The position numbers were made by a program, and so were the translations under genes. From Diploptera punctata (lineage: Eukaryota > Arthropoda > Insecta > Blattodea > Blaberidae), in NCBI GenBank assembly GCA_030220185.1, contig JASPKZ010003844.1:5556501-5620500 (forward strand): a stretch of 64,000 nt of DNA. Reading direction: 5' to 3'. The number at the start of each line of letters is the position of its first letter. Position 1 is the first letter of the stretch. A model generated the notes under the pieces. The model had not been told where the DNA came from. It ran no database searches and saw nothing but the letters and a program-made list of their open reading frames with translations. Shown piece after piece: positions 10,987 through 21,482 of the stretch.

Positions 10987-11752
10987 AATGTCCGTAAATA
11001 AATGAAAATCAATGTGCTTTTATGTTTAGTTGAATAAGTAGAAGGAAAAATAATTATAAATGTATATTGTTTAGATACCCCGTGCTGAATACCCGACGTT
11101 GTCCAGGAATCTACTCATCCCGATCTTCTTGGCATAAATGAGCTGAAAGACAAAACATGAATGTACTTCTTATGATTAATTGAATAAGTAAAATGAAAAA
11201 TAATTATAAATGTATATCGTAATTATTTTATGATTCCGCATGCTGATTAACCGGTGTTGCCCGGAAATGTACTTATCTCGATCTTCTTGACATAAATGAG
11301 CTAAAAGACAAAATTCATTATTGTGAGTTATCCGTAAAAGAATACCCATCATGTGCTGCTATGCTTGCACAGGAATATGTGTACTTGTCTGGATCTTCTT
11401 GGCATCAATGAAAGACAAAAATGATTATTGTGAGTTATCCGTAAGAGATAATGCTGTTGGGGACTTATTTGTAGAGCATTTTGAGATATTCAATTCTGTG
11501 TACATTAATTTTGTGTGTTTGTTATGGTTTAGGCAGCTTAAGCCATTTAAGCGTCCAAAGAGCTACTTTTTTTTCACGTTTTCCACTACAAAGGGCGATT
11601 TTTAAGGGTGTAGGATTGGAGTATCACAACTCTCTTATAGCCTATGTTCATTCCGGGAATCTCCTGAACAATTTGCAAAAAGCCTCATCACAATCGGATC
11701 AACGGTATGGCCGCGCATAAAGTACAAACAAACAAACATTTTTATATTCAAT
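10987..11752 (-). mobile_element. Helitron-like element, near full length
   Basis: On the minus strand it starts near GAATATAAAAATG, compared with CTAATATATAAAAATG in the 13.9-kb Helitron. It then shares the TTTATGCGC, GACGCTTAAATGGCTTA and CTTTCATTGATGCCAAGAAG segments, holds extra ~165-bp tandem modules, and ends near CCGTAAATAAATG / CTAG|TCCC. The part outside 11390 has no partner in the left arm, so the left copy lost its 5' end or the duplication stopped here. No Rep/helicase coding. Confidence 0.6.
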
Positions 11753-11759
11753 CAGCCAA

Positions 11760-12246
11760 GCGTCCAGGTAATGTGTATACACTATTGATGTAAAATATTG
11801 TATCATAGGCCCTAATATTAGTAGTGTTTGTATGTACAATACACTTATGATTGATGTTTTTATAGATTGTATAGTTTTGTAATACTACATACATATTACA
11901 TTATGAAATGTGCTTCTTAAATGAATAATGTTTTCTAAATAAATTAAGTTTTTTTACACAATTACAGTACACACGAAAAAAAAAACGCATACAAATGAAA
12001 AGAAAAGAGGCATGCTGTAACAATTTTGTGAACTCGTTTTTGTATTGCTTAGCGTAAAAAAATGATAGACATCCAAAAACTGCACACTAAATTTATATTT
12101 TGAACTATAATACGTTTTTAAAAGACGTATACGTGACTAATAATGCACTTATGTAACTGTAAACAATATTTTTAAAAAGTGAAACAACAGTAAATAATAC
12201 AATTAATTTATCTCATATTTTTACTATGAATTATTCACATTGGATA
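11760..12246. other. No gene seen
   Basis: AT-rich sequence without recognised coding, terminal repeats or tRNA-like boxes. Confidence 0.45.
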
Positions 12247-12333
12247 CATACACACACACACACACACATATAGGCTATATATGTAGACATGATAACAAAA
12301 AGTAAATGCGTGAACGGGATTCGAACCCGGATC

Positions 12334-12394
<61 letters not shown>
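12247..12394. repeat. (CA)n, tRNA-like B box, then (AT)n
   Basis: (CA)n covers about 12247-12269. At 12310-12330 the minus strand reads GGGTTCGAATCCCG, a perfect pol III B box, but no A box was found beside it. (AT)n follows at 12333-12394. A B box directly against an AT microsatellite also occurs near 18.7 kb. Confidence 0.75.
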
Positions 12395-12399
<5 letters not shown>

Positions 12400-12786
12400 T
12401 TATCATAGAACAAATTTAGAAAAAAATATATACTTTTCATTTCACAAAAAAAAAAAAATAAGAGAACAAATTTTACAAACTGATGAACAGTGGATTTCCT
12501 AACTCCGTTGCTTATTACAATGACCTCCGAATTGACAAGCGCCTGATTTTTTATCTTCATGTTTATAAAATATGAGTATATAGATTTATGTACGAAAAAT
12601 AGGCTATAAGATTCACAAAATAAATAAAAAATCTTACATACCTGCAGTGAGACAGAAAATGCCTTTCCATTTTCAGGGCAGTTCTTATAAAGCATTTGAA
12701 AATACTGTAGGAAGTAACATTATGAGGTTTTATTTAATAAATAGTACTGTCTGTTTAATTCTTATCTCATATCGTTGTTTGTGTTA

Positions 12787-12820
12787 GACATGTTTCACGG
12801 CTTGTTAGCCTCATCTTCAG
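12787..12820 (-). ncRNA. Hammerhead-ribozyme-like motif (left arm)
   Basis: The minus strand reads CTGAAGA, one U, stem II with a TAACAA loop, then GAAACATGTC. Core bases CUGA-N-GA and GAAA are intact, stem III would be the palindrome ACAUGU, and the GUC before the expected cleavage point is present. Stem I is very short. Activity is unproven. Confidence 0.45.
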
Positions 12821-12839
12821 TAGTTACAGTCTGTAACGA

Positions 12840-12875
12840 TTGAAGATGAGGCTAACAAGCCTCGAAATATATGTC
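12840..12875 (+). ncRNA. Hammerhead-ribozyme-like motif (right arm)
   Basis: The plus strand reads TTGAAGA, then a 5-bp stem GAGGC/GCCTC, then GAAATATATGTC. The first core C is changed to T, so this copy is probably inactive even if the left one works. Confidence 0.35.
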
Positions 12876-12914
12876 TAACAGAAACAACGATGTGAGAATT
12901 ATACAGACAGTACT

Positions 12915-13325
12915 TCTTATCTTATAAACCATATCTAAAATGTTCTAAACTCTGGTTGCCATTATAACATTAAAAAACCACACTGAGTTAACAATGTAGC
13001 GCCAAACCAACAATACTCAGTTATGCATCAACAATATGAGAGCGGGAACATTTGGCGCTAAGATGCATGATGTAAAATTTAGATTAGTATTTATAAAGAT
13101 CTAGTTTCATAGCCGTTTGTTGCAAAACACAGAATCTCTGATAGGACTGATGGCGTTTACAGTTTTCTTTAATAATAAGGCTATATTTAAATATTTGGCG
13201 CTAACAGTGTGCGTACACTTACTTCATGAGCCAGTGCAATACATGACATCAAAGTCTCAATTTCATATAAATGGAGCTTAGCCGGATGATGCATAACGTC
13301 GTCCAATTGTATGTAGCCTTTAAAA
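12915..13325. other. No gene seen
   Basis: Unassigned sequence with two GCGCCAAA-type words in opposite orientation near 12993 and 13050. A minus-strand frame of 96 codons at 13187-13477 overlaps the LINE on the other strand and shows no domain. Confidence 0.4.
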
Positions 13326-13658
13326 AAATCATACAATTTAATTAAGAAATTGGAGTTATATAGTGCCCTGCTGGAGTTCGCAATTCCTAAAAAAGTTATA
13401 TTTATTCGAATGTGTCTAAATGACACAAAGAGTAGGATGCGTGTAGCAAACAGTTTTCGGATTCTTTTGAAATTCACAATGGGTTAAAGCAAGGAGATGC
13501 ACTATCTCCTCTACTATTCAATTTTGTACTATAAAAAATAGAACAAACCATTAACTCTTTAGAGGACGAAGAAGAGCTACAATTCAATTGTATTAATAAT
13601 CTGTTAGTTTATGTTTATGATGTAGTATTAATATAAAATAGCGAGGAGATACTAAGCT

Positions 13659-13659
<1 letters not shown>

Positions 13660-13718
<59 letters not shown>
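13660..13718 (+). repeat. (CA)n microsatellite
   Basis: About 29 uninterrupted CA units lie inside the LINE-X RT relic. Confidence 0.95.
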
Positions 13719-13720
<2 letters not shown>

Positions 13721-13876
13721 TTGAGCAACACTAATAAATTGGGATTGAAAGTAAATAACAATAAAACTAAATATATGTTTACACATAGAAATAGATTATG
13801 TAATGAAACGGAGAGTTAATGGCAAATGAGGGAAATTTCGAAGAATTGGCTGAATTCAAATACTTAGGGAGAATAA

Positions 13877-14420
13877 TCTAATATATAAAAATGAATATGC
13901 CTATCTGTTTGTTCGTATTTTATGCGCTGCCATATCGTTCATCCAATTGTGATGGGGCTTTTCTCAAAATGTTCAGGAGTTTCCCGGGAGGGTCATAGGC
14001 TACAAGAGAGTTGTAATACTCAACCCCTTCACCTCTAAAAATTAACATTTGTAGTAAAACGTGAAAAAAGTAGTTTTTGGACGCTTAAATGGCTTACGCT
14101 GCCTAAACCATAACAAATACACAAAATTAAAGTACACAGAATTGAATATCTAAAAAAAACTCTACAAAAAACTTCCCGACTGAATACGCCTATGTTTATC
14201 TTTACGGATAACATACAATAACCATTTTTGTCTTTCATTGATGTCAAGAAGATCGGAATAACTAGATTCCCGGGCAACACCGGATAATCAGCACGGAATA
14301 TCTAAAAATAATTACGATACAAATTTATAATTATTTTTCCTTTCACTTATTCAACTAAACATAAAAACACATTAATTTTCATTTATTTAGGCGTGACAGC
14401 GCACGCCGGGTATTATCTAG
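13877..14420 (+). mobile_element. Non-autonomous Helitron (544 bp)
   Basis: It begins TCTAATATATAAAAATG and ends CTAG, with host A before it and host T after it: the A|TC...CTRR|T rule of Helitrons, which make no target duplication. A hairpin GGCGTG/CACGCC (14390-14395, 14402-14407) sits 9 bases before CTAG. Removing it joins the LINE frame exactly as GGG AGA ATA ATT ACA AAT, encoding GRIITN. It has no Rep/helicase gene, so it would move with enzymes from elsewhere. Confidence 0.85.
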
Positions 14421-15059
14421 TTACAAATAAAAATGAGATGCACAAAGAATTTAAACATAGGCTAATTTCTGGAACTGCTTGCTATTATGTAATATAGGGA
14501 CCCAGTCGTCTCAATTTCGCTAAAAAAAAGTTAAACTGAAAAAAAAACTATCTTTCTCCCAATTATATTATATGTATGCGAAGCATGGACTCTTACTTTA
14601 AGGGAGGAGAAAAGATTACTATTACTTGAGAATAAAGTTCTTATGAAAATGTTTGGACCAAAGAGAGGTGAACAGACAGGCGAAAGCAAAAGACTGCTTA
14701 ACAGAGACCTACATGATTTTTATAGGGAAGCAGATACACTAAGAAAAGTTAAGTATCGTAGACTGCGATAGGCAGGACATATGGCACGAATGGGGAATGG
14801 AAGTGGAGCATGGAAGATTCTTTTAGGAAAATTAGAGGGAAATCCCAGTTGATAGACTAAGAATGAGGTGGGAGAATAAAATTAACCATAGTTTGAGGGA
14901 AATAGATTATACAGGGGATTATTGGAACATATTAGCTCAGGATGGGGATGTGTGGAGAGCTTATGTCTGCGCGGCCATGATCCTACGGGTTCGATAGTGC
15001 TAGTGAGTTAGTTAGTTGCTATATGATATAATTAAACTCATCCATTAGACTGCCTAGAT

Positions 15060-15330
15060 ATATACAAAGTTATAAACCTTCTGAAATGTATAATATTTTA
15101 TCTGTATGCTTCCTTTTGTTTTATTACCTATTTTTTTATCATATACTTAGTTTTTCCTTGATTTATCTTTAAACCCATTTTATTGGCACCTGTTTCTAGG
15201 GTCATAAAAATCGCCTAAATATCTCTTGCAATTCTACAAATGACATCAATATAATCAACATAGGCCAGTACACATTTTATAGCCTATACATAAACAAAAT
15301 GAATCTTCTCAGAAGATCCAAAACGAGCGC
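15060..15330 (-). pseudogene. LINE RT fragment
   Basis: The minus strand reads LAYVDYIDVICR (altered YADD box) and then TGANKMGLKINQGKTKYM, the segment that follows the catalytic box in many LINE RTs. No other domain is attached. The first Asp of the box is shifted to V-D, suggesting decay. Confidence 0.6.
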
Positions 15331-15409
15331 CAGAAAAGTGTTTTAGGTCTACATCTTATGAATTTTATTTTTAAAATACATTCTTGTTTTAAAAAATAAA
15401 ATTATTATT

Positions 15410-15623
15410 ATTAGTTATGGATGCTTTAACAAGTAAGGTCATATCACGTCTAGGAACTTCAACTGTATCCAGTAGTGAACATCGCAATGAAATTCCATTC
15501 TAGTATTGACGAATGAAGAAAACTAAGAAAAAGAATCCCAATTAAGTTAGTTGGCATCGGGGTTTGAACACGGGATCTCCCATGTACGAATCTCAAACGC
15601 TACCGCTTGAGCCAAATATTTCG

Positions 15624-15685
<62 letters not shown>

Positions 15686-15704
15686 TACTACTACTACTAC
15701 TACT
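15410..15704 (-). mobile_element. tRNA-derived SINE beside (ATT)n
   Basis: On the minus strand TGGCTCAAGCGGTAGCG (A box) and GTGTTCAAACCCCG (B box) are spaced as in a tRNA, followed by an unassigned tail to about 15410. Directly upstream of the head lies a TTA/CTA microsatellite at 15626-15704. Confidence 0.65.
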
Positions 15705-15734
15705 GCTATTCTATTATTAACATAATTATTATTT

Positions 15735-16490
15735 TTTATTATTATCCATAAATTCTTCTTCTTCGCTTAGGCATCGATTGCCTGTTCCGTATTCACTAAT
15801 AGATCTCAGACCATCTCTTCCAAGGACGTCCGTCAATCTCCTCTTCCTCTCGGAAAATAATGAAACATTTTCTTTGGTAATCTACTCTCTTCTATTCTTT
15901 TTACATTTTTCCCACTGTTTCTTGTGATTAGATATATTTTCTTTTATGGAGTAGATCTGCAATTCTTCACGAATATCATCGTTTCTTATCTTCTTATCTG
16001 GTCCCACTCTTTTACTCTTCTTAAAAATTTCATCTCGGCAATTTGGACTTTACTTTCATGTTTGGTAGCGATAAATCCAAGATTCGCTCCCATGTAAAAG
16101 GGCAGTGACTGCCTTTGTTTTATACAATTTTAATATTGTTTGTTTACGGGCTTTGTTATGCAATGTTCTTTCAATTTATTGTGCAACAAATAGCTTGGAA
16201 CGGTTGAGTTTTATGCTCAATATCTTTATCATATTCATAGCTGATATCACATCCTAAATTTTTGAAGTGGGATATGCCCCTACTTGTTCAATCATTTCAT
16301 CTCTAATGATTATTTTTGCACACGAGTGTTTCTTCCACAAAATGCCATTAGGCCTACATTTGTTTTACTTACTGAAATTTTAAAATTATAATCGTTGCAT
16401 ATTGTATTCAATTTATGAGTAGCCAATAGTTATAGATCTTCATCGCGGTGTAATAAAATTAAATAATCGGCGAAAATTAAGTTGTTAATG
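15735..16490 (-). pseudogene. RTE-type LINE C-terminal region
   Basis: The minus strand holds NFKISVSKTN, a GLMAFCGRNT-like stretch, then EMKFLRRVKEWDQIRR and a degraded GRG..RTSLEEM end. This order matches the RTE C-terminal region at 5622-6335. Several stops interrupt it. Confidence 0.65.
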
Positions 16491-17968
16491 CTTGTGTTAT
16501 TGTACATTGCAAGGCCTTTGTCTGTTATAATTTTCCATCAAATATATCGTATTATTCATTTGTTTATTAATGTATCCTATGAGATAAAAGCTGAGACCAT
16601 AAAGTCTCTTTTTCCACTTCATTGAGGACAATAAATTGCAATGTTTATGTTTTAAGGCTTTGATTGTAGGCAATACAGCCATCAAGACAAGAGCCGATGT
16701 AACTGGAATTCTTAGGGATAATGTGATCTGGTTTCATTAAAGTAAACAAAATATGCATACTTTCTGCAGTGGCTGATTTTCATCTCGCAATTTCTCACTA
16801 ACAGGGATATAAATTCCTTAACATGATCTGTTTTCAAAGCATATTAAAATTAATTTTAAGAAAATTATTCATAAATATACGTATTTCTGGGAATATAAAC
16901 AACTCTTGTGTAACATTATTATACTTATGTAATATTGTTAGTTTTGTAAATTTATTACTAGACTTAAGATGTACTTCTTTTTATAATTCATAAATGGGAA
17001 CAGTATTCGGTTTGACCTTATTAGTGTACATGCTATTGGTATTTTATGCCTGTCTTTGCAGAAACAGAATCGATTTTATTTTTCATAATAAACATTAATG
17101 TTAACATTACAGCATAATGTTCTAATTATTAATATTTATACCAATAATGCAGTTTATTTTCTATAAGATCGTAACAGGCCTTGGCCTAATAGGCCTACAT
17201 GAAAGGAAGAAGAAGAAGAATAGTACATTACTTAATTATTTCTTATTTTTATTTATGCAACGGAGAAAATTATTTTTGTCTTATTCGATATATTTATTTA
17301 CATTATTTTTAAACTCATTTTTTTATTCAACATTACGAAATGTAGTAAAATTGTTGAAATTTAAAGACCAAATACAACTGTATAAATATAAAAAAGTAAA
17401 TGCTAGAAAGTAGCGTACCATATTTTTTTTTGTAAAATATAGATTTTTTCAATTATTGTGTTGAAAACTGAAAGAATATGTACGAATTTTTATGAAGTTA
17501 TGCCCTTAGCCGCCAGTTTTTATGTTTCTCATATGAAACAAAAGTAGAAAATAATTTTATCAAAACAAGAATAAAGTGGAAATAATAATTTTGCTAATAT
17601 TTCGTATGTGGTCATGTCCCCATGATTGAATTCATGTGGGGCACGGGATTCCTAGCTGCTTTTTTGGTTAGCGCCTGTTATCAAGTTATCTTCTGTAGGT
17701 CCAGAATTGACATTTGACGCAGTAATTTCACAACAATTTTGGATTTTTTAAAAATAAACTTTATTATTGCTACATATTTTGTGACATGCCATCAAAATTG
17801 TATAAACGGTGCTTAATAAAATCTATTAGAATATTCTATAATTATAATTAAAACTTTCGGGAGTCAGGGAATGTACTTAAGGAGAAACATTCACAACTAG
17901 GAGATTAGATGGATCGACAAAATTGCCTATTAGGAATCGGACGATGTCAAAGGCATTATACAACCGAT
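16491..17968. other. Mostly unassigned; possible LINE tail at 17165-17225
   Basis: Mostly AT-rich with no recognised frame. The segment at 17165-17225 contains GGCCTTGGCCTAATAGGCC followed by (GAA)n and may be a LINE 3' terminus. Confidence 0.35.
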
Positions 17969-17989
17969 ATATATATATATATATATATC
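17969..17989 (+). repeat. (TA)n microsatellite
   Basis: Short perfect TA run immediately before the LINE fragment below. Confidence 0.9.
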
Positions 17990-18104
17990 ATCTTCTTCTT
18001 CAAGGTATGGGCCTGTTGGCCCGTTCCGCTCCCCGGCGCGCTATATGCCGCAGGCCGTCCTTTCAACGACGTTTTGGTCTTCCTACATTTCTTCGGCCTA
18101 GAGG

Positions 18105-18146
<42 letters not shown>

Positions 18147-18490
18147 GATTTTCAATGTTTACACATCTTTCTGTGCCCAAAGTTTTATTTTCCTTTTCCA
18201 CTCGTCTCTATCCATCCACTCCATTTCGTCTAGTCCTCTTGTTCTCATTCCAGTTCTTATTTCTTGCATCCACGAGTTTCGAGGTCTTCTTTTCCTTCTT
18301 CTTCCAGGTGGACATCATTCCAATGTTTTTCTGGGTAACCTTTCTTCTTGCAGTCGTCGCACATGCCCATACCAATTTAATTGCTTGTATCTTATATAAT
18401 CTACTATTAAATATATAATATTCATTTTTTTCTCGTATGACAGTATTTCTTATTTTTTCTAATTCTGAACATCTTGTTGCTCTCCTCAAG
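17990..18490 (-). pseudogene. LINE C-terminal fragment split by (TA)n
   Basis: The minus strand reads TRCSELEKIRNTVIREK, then LYKIQAIKLVWACATTARRK, then a WKKKEKKTSK stretch and RNGPTGPYLEEEDD at the very end, a common LINE terminus. A TA repeat at 18108-18142 is inserted within it. Confidence 0.65.
18108..18142 (+). repeat. (TA)n microsatellite
   Basis: TA run inside the LINE fragment, possibly expanded from a short TA stretch. Confidence 0.9.
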
Positions 18491-18492
18491 AA

Positions 18493-18517
18493 ATCACACA
18501 CACACACACACACACAC

Positions 18518-18572
<55 letters not shown>
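18493..18572 (+). repeat. (CA)n(TA)n compound microsatellite
   Basis: About ten CA units, then about 25 TA units. Confidence 0.95.
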
Positions 18573-18574
<2 letters not shown>

Positions 18575-18639
18575 CGAGTTCTCGCGACATCTAGTAATAA
18601 TGGAGAATATAATAGATATATAAGAAAAATAAGTGTTTG

Positions 18640-18732
18640 AATTGGATTCACCTGATGGTGTAATGGATAACACGCTGAGGTACAGACTCAGAGTTCCAGG
18701 TTCGAGCCCCGTCCAGACATTTATTTTTCTTT

Positions 18733-18792
<60 letters not shown>
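18640..18792 (+). mobile_element. tRNA-like sequence followed by (TA)n
   Basis: TGGTGTAATGGATAACACG (A box) and GGTTCGAGCCCC (B box) flank a perfect 5-bp anticodon stem CTGAG/CTCAG with loop GTACAGA. The T stem is imperfect, so it is a tRNA-derived repeat, not a clear gene. (TA)n fills 18738-18792. Confidence 0.6.
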
Positions 18793-18796
<4 letters not shown>

Positions 18797-20062
18797 TTAG
18801 AAAGAAAGTCACGCGGGAACTCCGTGAACTAAGCCAATTCCTCAGTAAGTCGATAATTAAATTGTGATTGCGAGTAAAGCACTGAAAATATTCCCACAAC
18901 AATTTCAGGTTAGCCCCTGATCTTTAATGGTACGGTTTCCCTGATTAACGAACTCGATATTACTTTTCTAATTTAATTTTTACAACTTAGTTTTGTTGTG
19001 AAAAATCAAACATGGTGGCCGCTAGAGCGATTTTTTTTTCATTTCGGATTTAAGGCAAAATCGCCACTTCTTTATTATCGGATTTCGCTGATTTTTGGAG
19101 AATAACTTTCTAGTTTATTTCAGTAGTATAAACTGAGCTTCGTTATAACGTTATAACAATTGTAAATTGCTGCCACTAGAGCGATTTTAAATGTTTGCTT
19201 CAGGTTATACATGCCATGACTAGTGCATATGTAGTGGGTAGAATCGATGGAGGTTTATAAATGTTTTCCAAAAATATTTTCAAGGTACAAGCACAATCAT
19301 TTCGTCGAAGCCAGTTAGTTTTGTCTTTACATAGATTTGTATAATAAATATTATTTATCTTTCCCTGGAGGAGTAGAAACTCGAGTCTAGGGGACATTCC
19401 ACAAAACAATAAAAATGGGTCTGTATACTTAAACAGTAATTATTTAATCACAATCACAAAAAAAAAACTGCATACAATGTTAATAATAATAATAATAACA
19501 TAATGAAATATTTTATCAAACTATAATTGAAAAAAAACTTATAGAACTAATAAGACGCGGACATTTTATATGTTACTTGTTATCAAAAAATATATAATTG
19601 AATTAAATGTATGGATATTCGTTGAATTACTTTTTGTCGGTGTTTTAAAATGAAATTAACTGAAGAAGTACATATATGAGAATTCAAGCATTACTTAAAC
19701 AGCCTGAGATAAAAAACATTTCAATATATTTTGCAATATTTTTTTTTAATTTAGCATTTGTAACAGAAAAAACGTAGACAAATGGTTAATTTTATTATAT
19801 TATTTTAGGACGAGAAATCTACCATAAAATATGTTATAGCATAAAATTTGCAATCAGATATTATGTAATTGTCATTGCTTTTATTTCACCACTAGAATTT
19901 AGATTTTTGTGACATATATTTTTGTCATATTTTTACTTATAATAGAAATTTAGAAAAATGATTAATTTTGGTGTTGATTTATTTTATCAGTTCAGAAATT
20001 CACTATTAAACTTTTAAAATTTGTTAGGTTGGTCAACCTATTTGCTAACACATAAATATAAG
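18793..20062. other. No gene seen
   Basis: AT-rich single-copy-looking sequence. TGCTAAC near 20044, a branch-point-like word, lies about 17 bases before the AG that precedes the exon candidate below. Confidence 0.4.
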
Positions 20063-20145
20063 CGGCAGAAAGCATCGCTACGGCGTTGATCCATGACATC
20101 GGAATAGAGAACGTCACGCGACCTCCAGAAGAAGGAGTCGAATTG
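20063..20145 (+). CDS. Candidate internal coding exon, unknown gene
   Basis: The 83-bp segment is open in one frame for 27 codons and GC-richer than its surroundings. It reads AESIATALIHDIGIENV, then TRPPEEGVEL. It is preceded by a TGCTAAC branch-like word and an AG at 20061-20062, though without a strong pyrimidine tract, and ends exactly at GTAAGAG, a good 5' splice site. It would enter with two bases of a codon and leave in phase 0. I do not recognise the protein. Its acidic, helix-friendly composition looks like real coding. Confidence 0.4.
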
Positions 20146-20969
20146 GTAAGAGTTGTAGTTTGATTATTCTGATTTTGTAATATAATGACTCATATTAAAA
20201 TAATGTCCAATTGATAATTTGGTATACGTTAATACGTTATTTAAATTTATGCTAATTTTTAAATATAATTGTTAATCAATTATGTCTTGTAGGGGTATAC
20301 AAGTTTACTCTTTTTTTTTTAATTCTGTTTTTTAAAAGAGGGCTAATACCGGTGGTTTTTCTTATAAAGTCCACGAATAATAATTGTTTCGGAACAAGTA
20401 TCCCAAAAAAAAGTACCAAATAATTTAAAAAGGAATAGAGTCGGTAGTGAAAATTTCCGAAGAATATATGTTTTTATATTTTCTAAAATTCGTTATATTA
20501 ACTAATTGGTAAAGGTTTTTTACTATGGTATGGTAAACTATAGTTTCAGGCTTTTAAAATCAAATTTAGGTAACAAAATATAAAATCATGTGCTCAATAA
20601 TTGTTCACCTAGTTCTAGGAAACATTCTGAAGAAACTGTTTTTGGAAAATATTAAAATTGAAGACTTGTATATGATTCAAGTGAAGAGAGGAAAGTAAAA
20701 TGTAGAAATGGCCTAGCAGAAGTAAACTATTACAATTTTATTCAGATTCAACCAGATTTTGGTAGAAATTTCGAGGATTTATAGCGCAGATGGCTCGATC
20801 CTAAAAACTGCGTGTCTTGCATGTTATATGGTTTACTGAACACCCCCCCCCCCCCTCCCACAAATTATCCAATTGATTAGAAAGATGATTACATAGTTAC
20901 AATGATGAATCATTTTTTTCTTTCTATTTTTAACAAAGCTCCTTAATTAGTCTAATATTTCAATTAACA
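20146..20969. other. No gene seen; intron-like
   Basis: AT-rich, with a run of about 15 C near 20843. If the flanking exon candidates are real this is intron. Confidence 0.35.
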
Positions 20970-21149
20970 ATGTATTTATACCGCGGATACTCGCACATGG
21001 AAACTAAAAGTGCGGAGATGAGTCCTCTTTCTCTGAACCTCCTGGAATCAGTTTGTCGGCTTGTAAAAGACGTGAGGGGAAAGTTAGTATGTTTTCATGT
21101 CTTTAATGGCCAAGTGAACAATATGCTCAAAAAGACGAATTATGTCTGA
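20970..21149 (+). CDS. Small open frame of 59 codons, uncertain
   Basis: ATG at 20970 opens MYLYRGYSHMETKSAEMSPL and ends at TGA 21147-21149. The segment 20980-21090 is GC-richer than its neighbours and contains a plausible helix (SLNLLESVCRLVKDVRGK) followed by GTTAGT, a possible splice donor. No domain recognised. It may be an exon edge or chance. Confidence 0.2.
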   Translation: MYLYRGYSHMETKSAEMSPLSLNLLESVCRLVKDVRGKLVCFHVFNGQVNNMLKKTNYV

Positions 21150-21482
21150 CATTTGAGTCACAGATAGTCCAGTGTTCTGAATCGAGTTATGGCGATAGAA
21201 ATGTTATTAGAATCATATTTGAGACTTCACATTTATTTATTCAATATGTTAAATTAATTTAAAGCTAATTGTAAGAGTAGTCTATTGAACCCAAGTTCAT
21301 ATTATGGTCTCTGATACCGTGATAAAAAATAAAACAAATATTACCGTTCCAAAATGTTATCTGAGGAATTTTACAGCATATAAAACTGTTTATCGATATA
21401 AATAACGAAAATTAGCAAAAAAATAAAAGTGGAGATGCAAATAATCCAAAAAAAAAAAAAAAGATTATAACAATTATGAAAC

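Larger units (their letters stand above)
9384..11390. repeat. Right arm of the ~4.2-kb palindrome
   Basis: Reverse complement of the left arm. It contains the 3' part of a family A SINE (9605-9722, plus), a family B SINE (10080-10262, minus), a tRNA-like sequence (10483-10560, minus) and Helitron-like modules that continue beyond the arm. The sequence drift between arms argues against a simple assembly or library artefact. Confidence 0.85.
12742..12914. mobile_element. Foldback element with hammerhead-like cores in both arms
   Basis: Left arm 12742-12829 and right arm 12830-12914 are reverse complements with almost no spacer. Each arm holds GATGAGGCTAACAAGCC, a GAAA box and a TGTC end. The organisation resembles the 1859-2174 element but the sequence is clearly different, so these are two related families or old relatives. 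Confidence 0.75.
13330..15015 (+). pseudogene. LINE-X reverse transcriptase and C-terminal region
   Basis: The frame reads EFAIPKKVIFIRMCLNDTKS, then NGLKQGDALSPLLFNF (RT motif B region), then a decayed LLVYVYDVVLI where the catalytic YADD box should be. A (CA)n run (13660-13718) replaces part of the palm. FEELAEFKYLGRII follows, then after the Helitron TNKNEMHKEFKHRLISG and the C-terminal RMGNGSGAWKILLGK region. Stops and frameshifts are frequent. A sister copy runs on the minus strand at 48240-51105. Confidence 0.75.

Noticed and set aside
7229..11390. Sequencing or library hairpin artefact
   Set aside because: The arms differ at scattered positions and by indels, and the centre is a ~100-bp non-palindromic spacer, which fits an old duplication better. 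Long reads would settle it.
12333..12695. 120-codon minus-strand frame with long Tyr-Ile run
   Set aside because: The end is a translated AT microsatellite and the rest shows no domain.
17909..18651. Several 147-169-codon frames around the TA repeats
   Set aside because: All are created by translated TA/CA microsatellites. The real signal is a minus-strand LINE C-terminal fragment.
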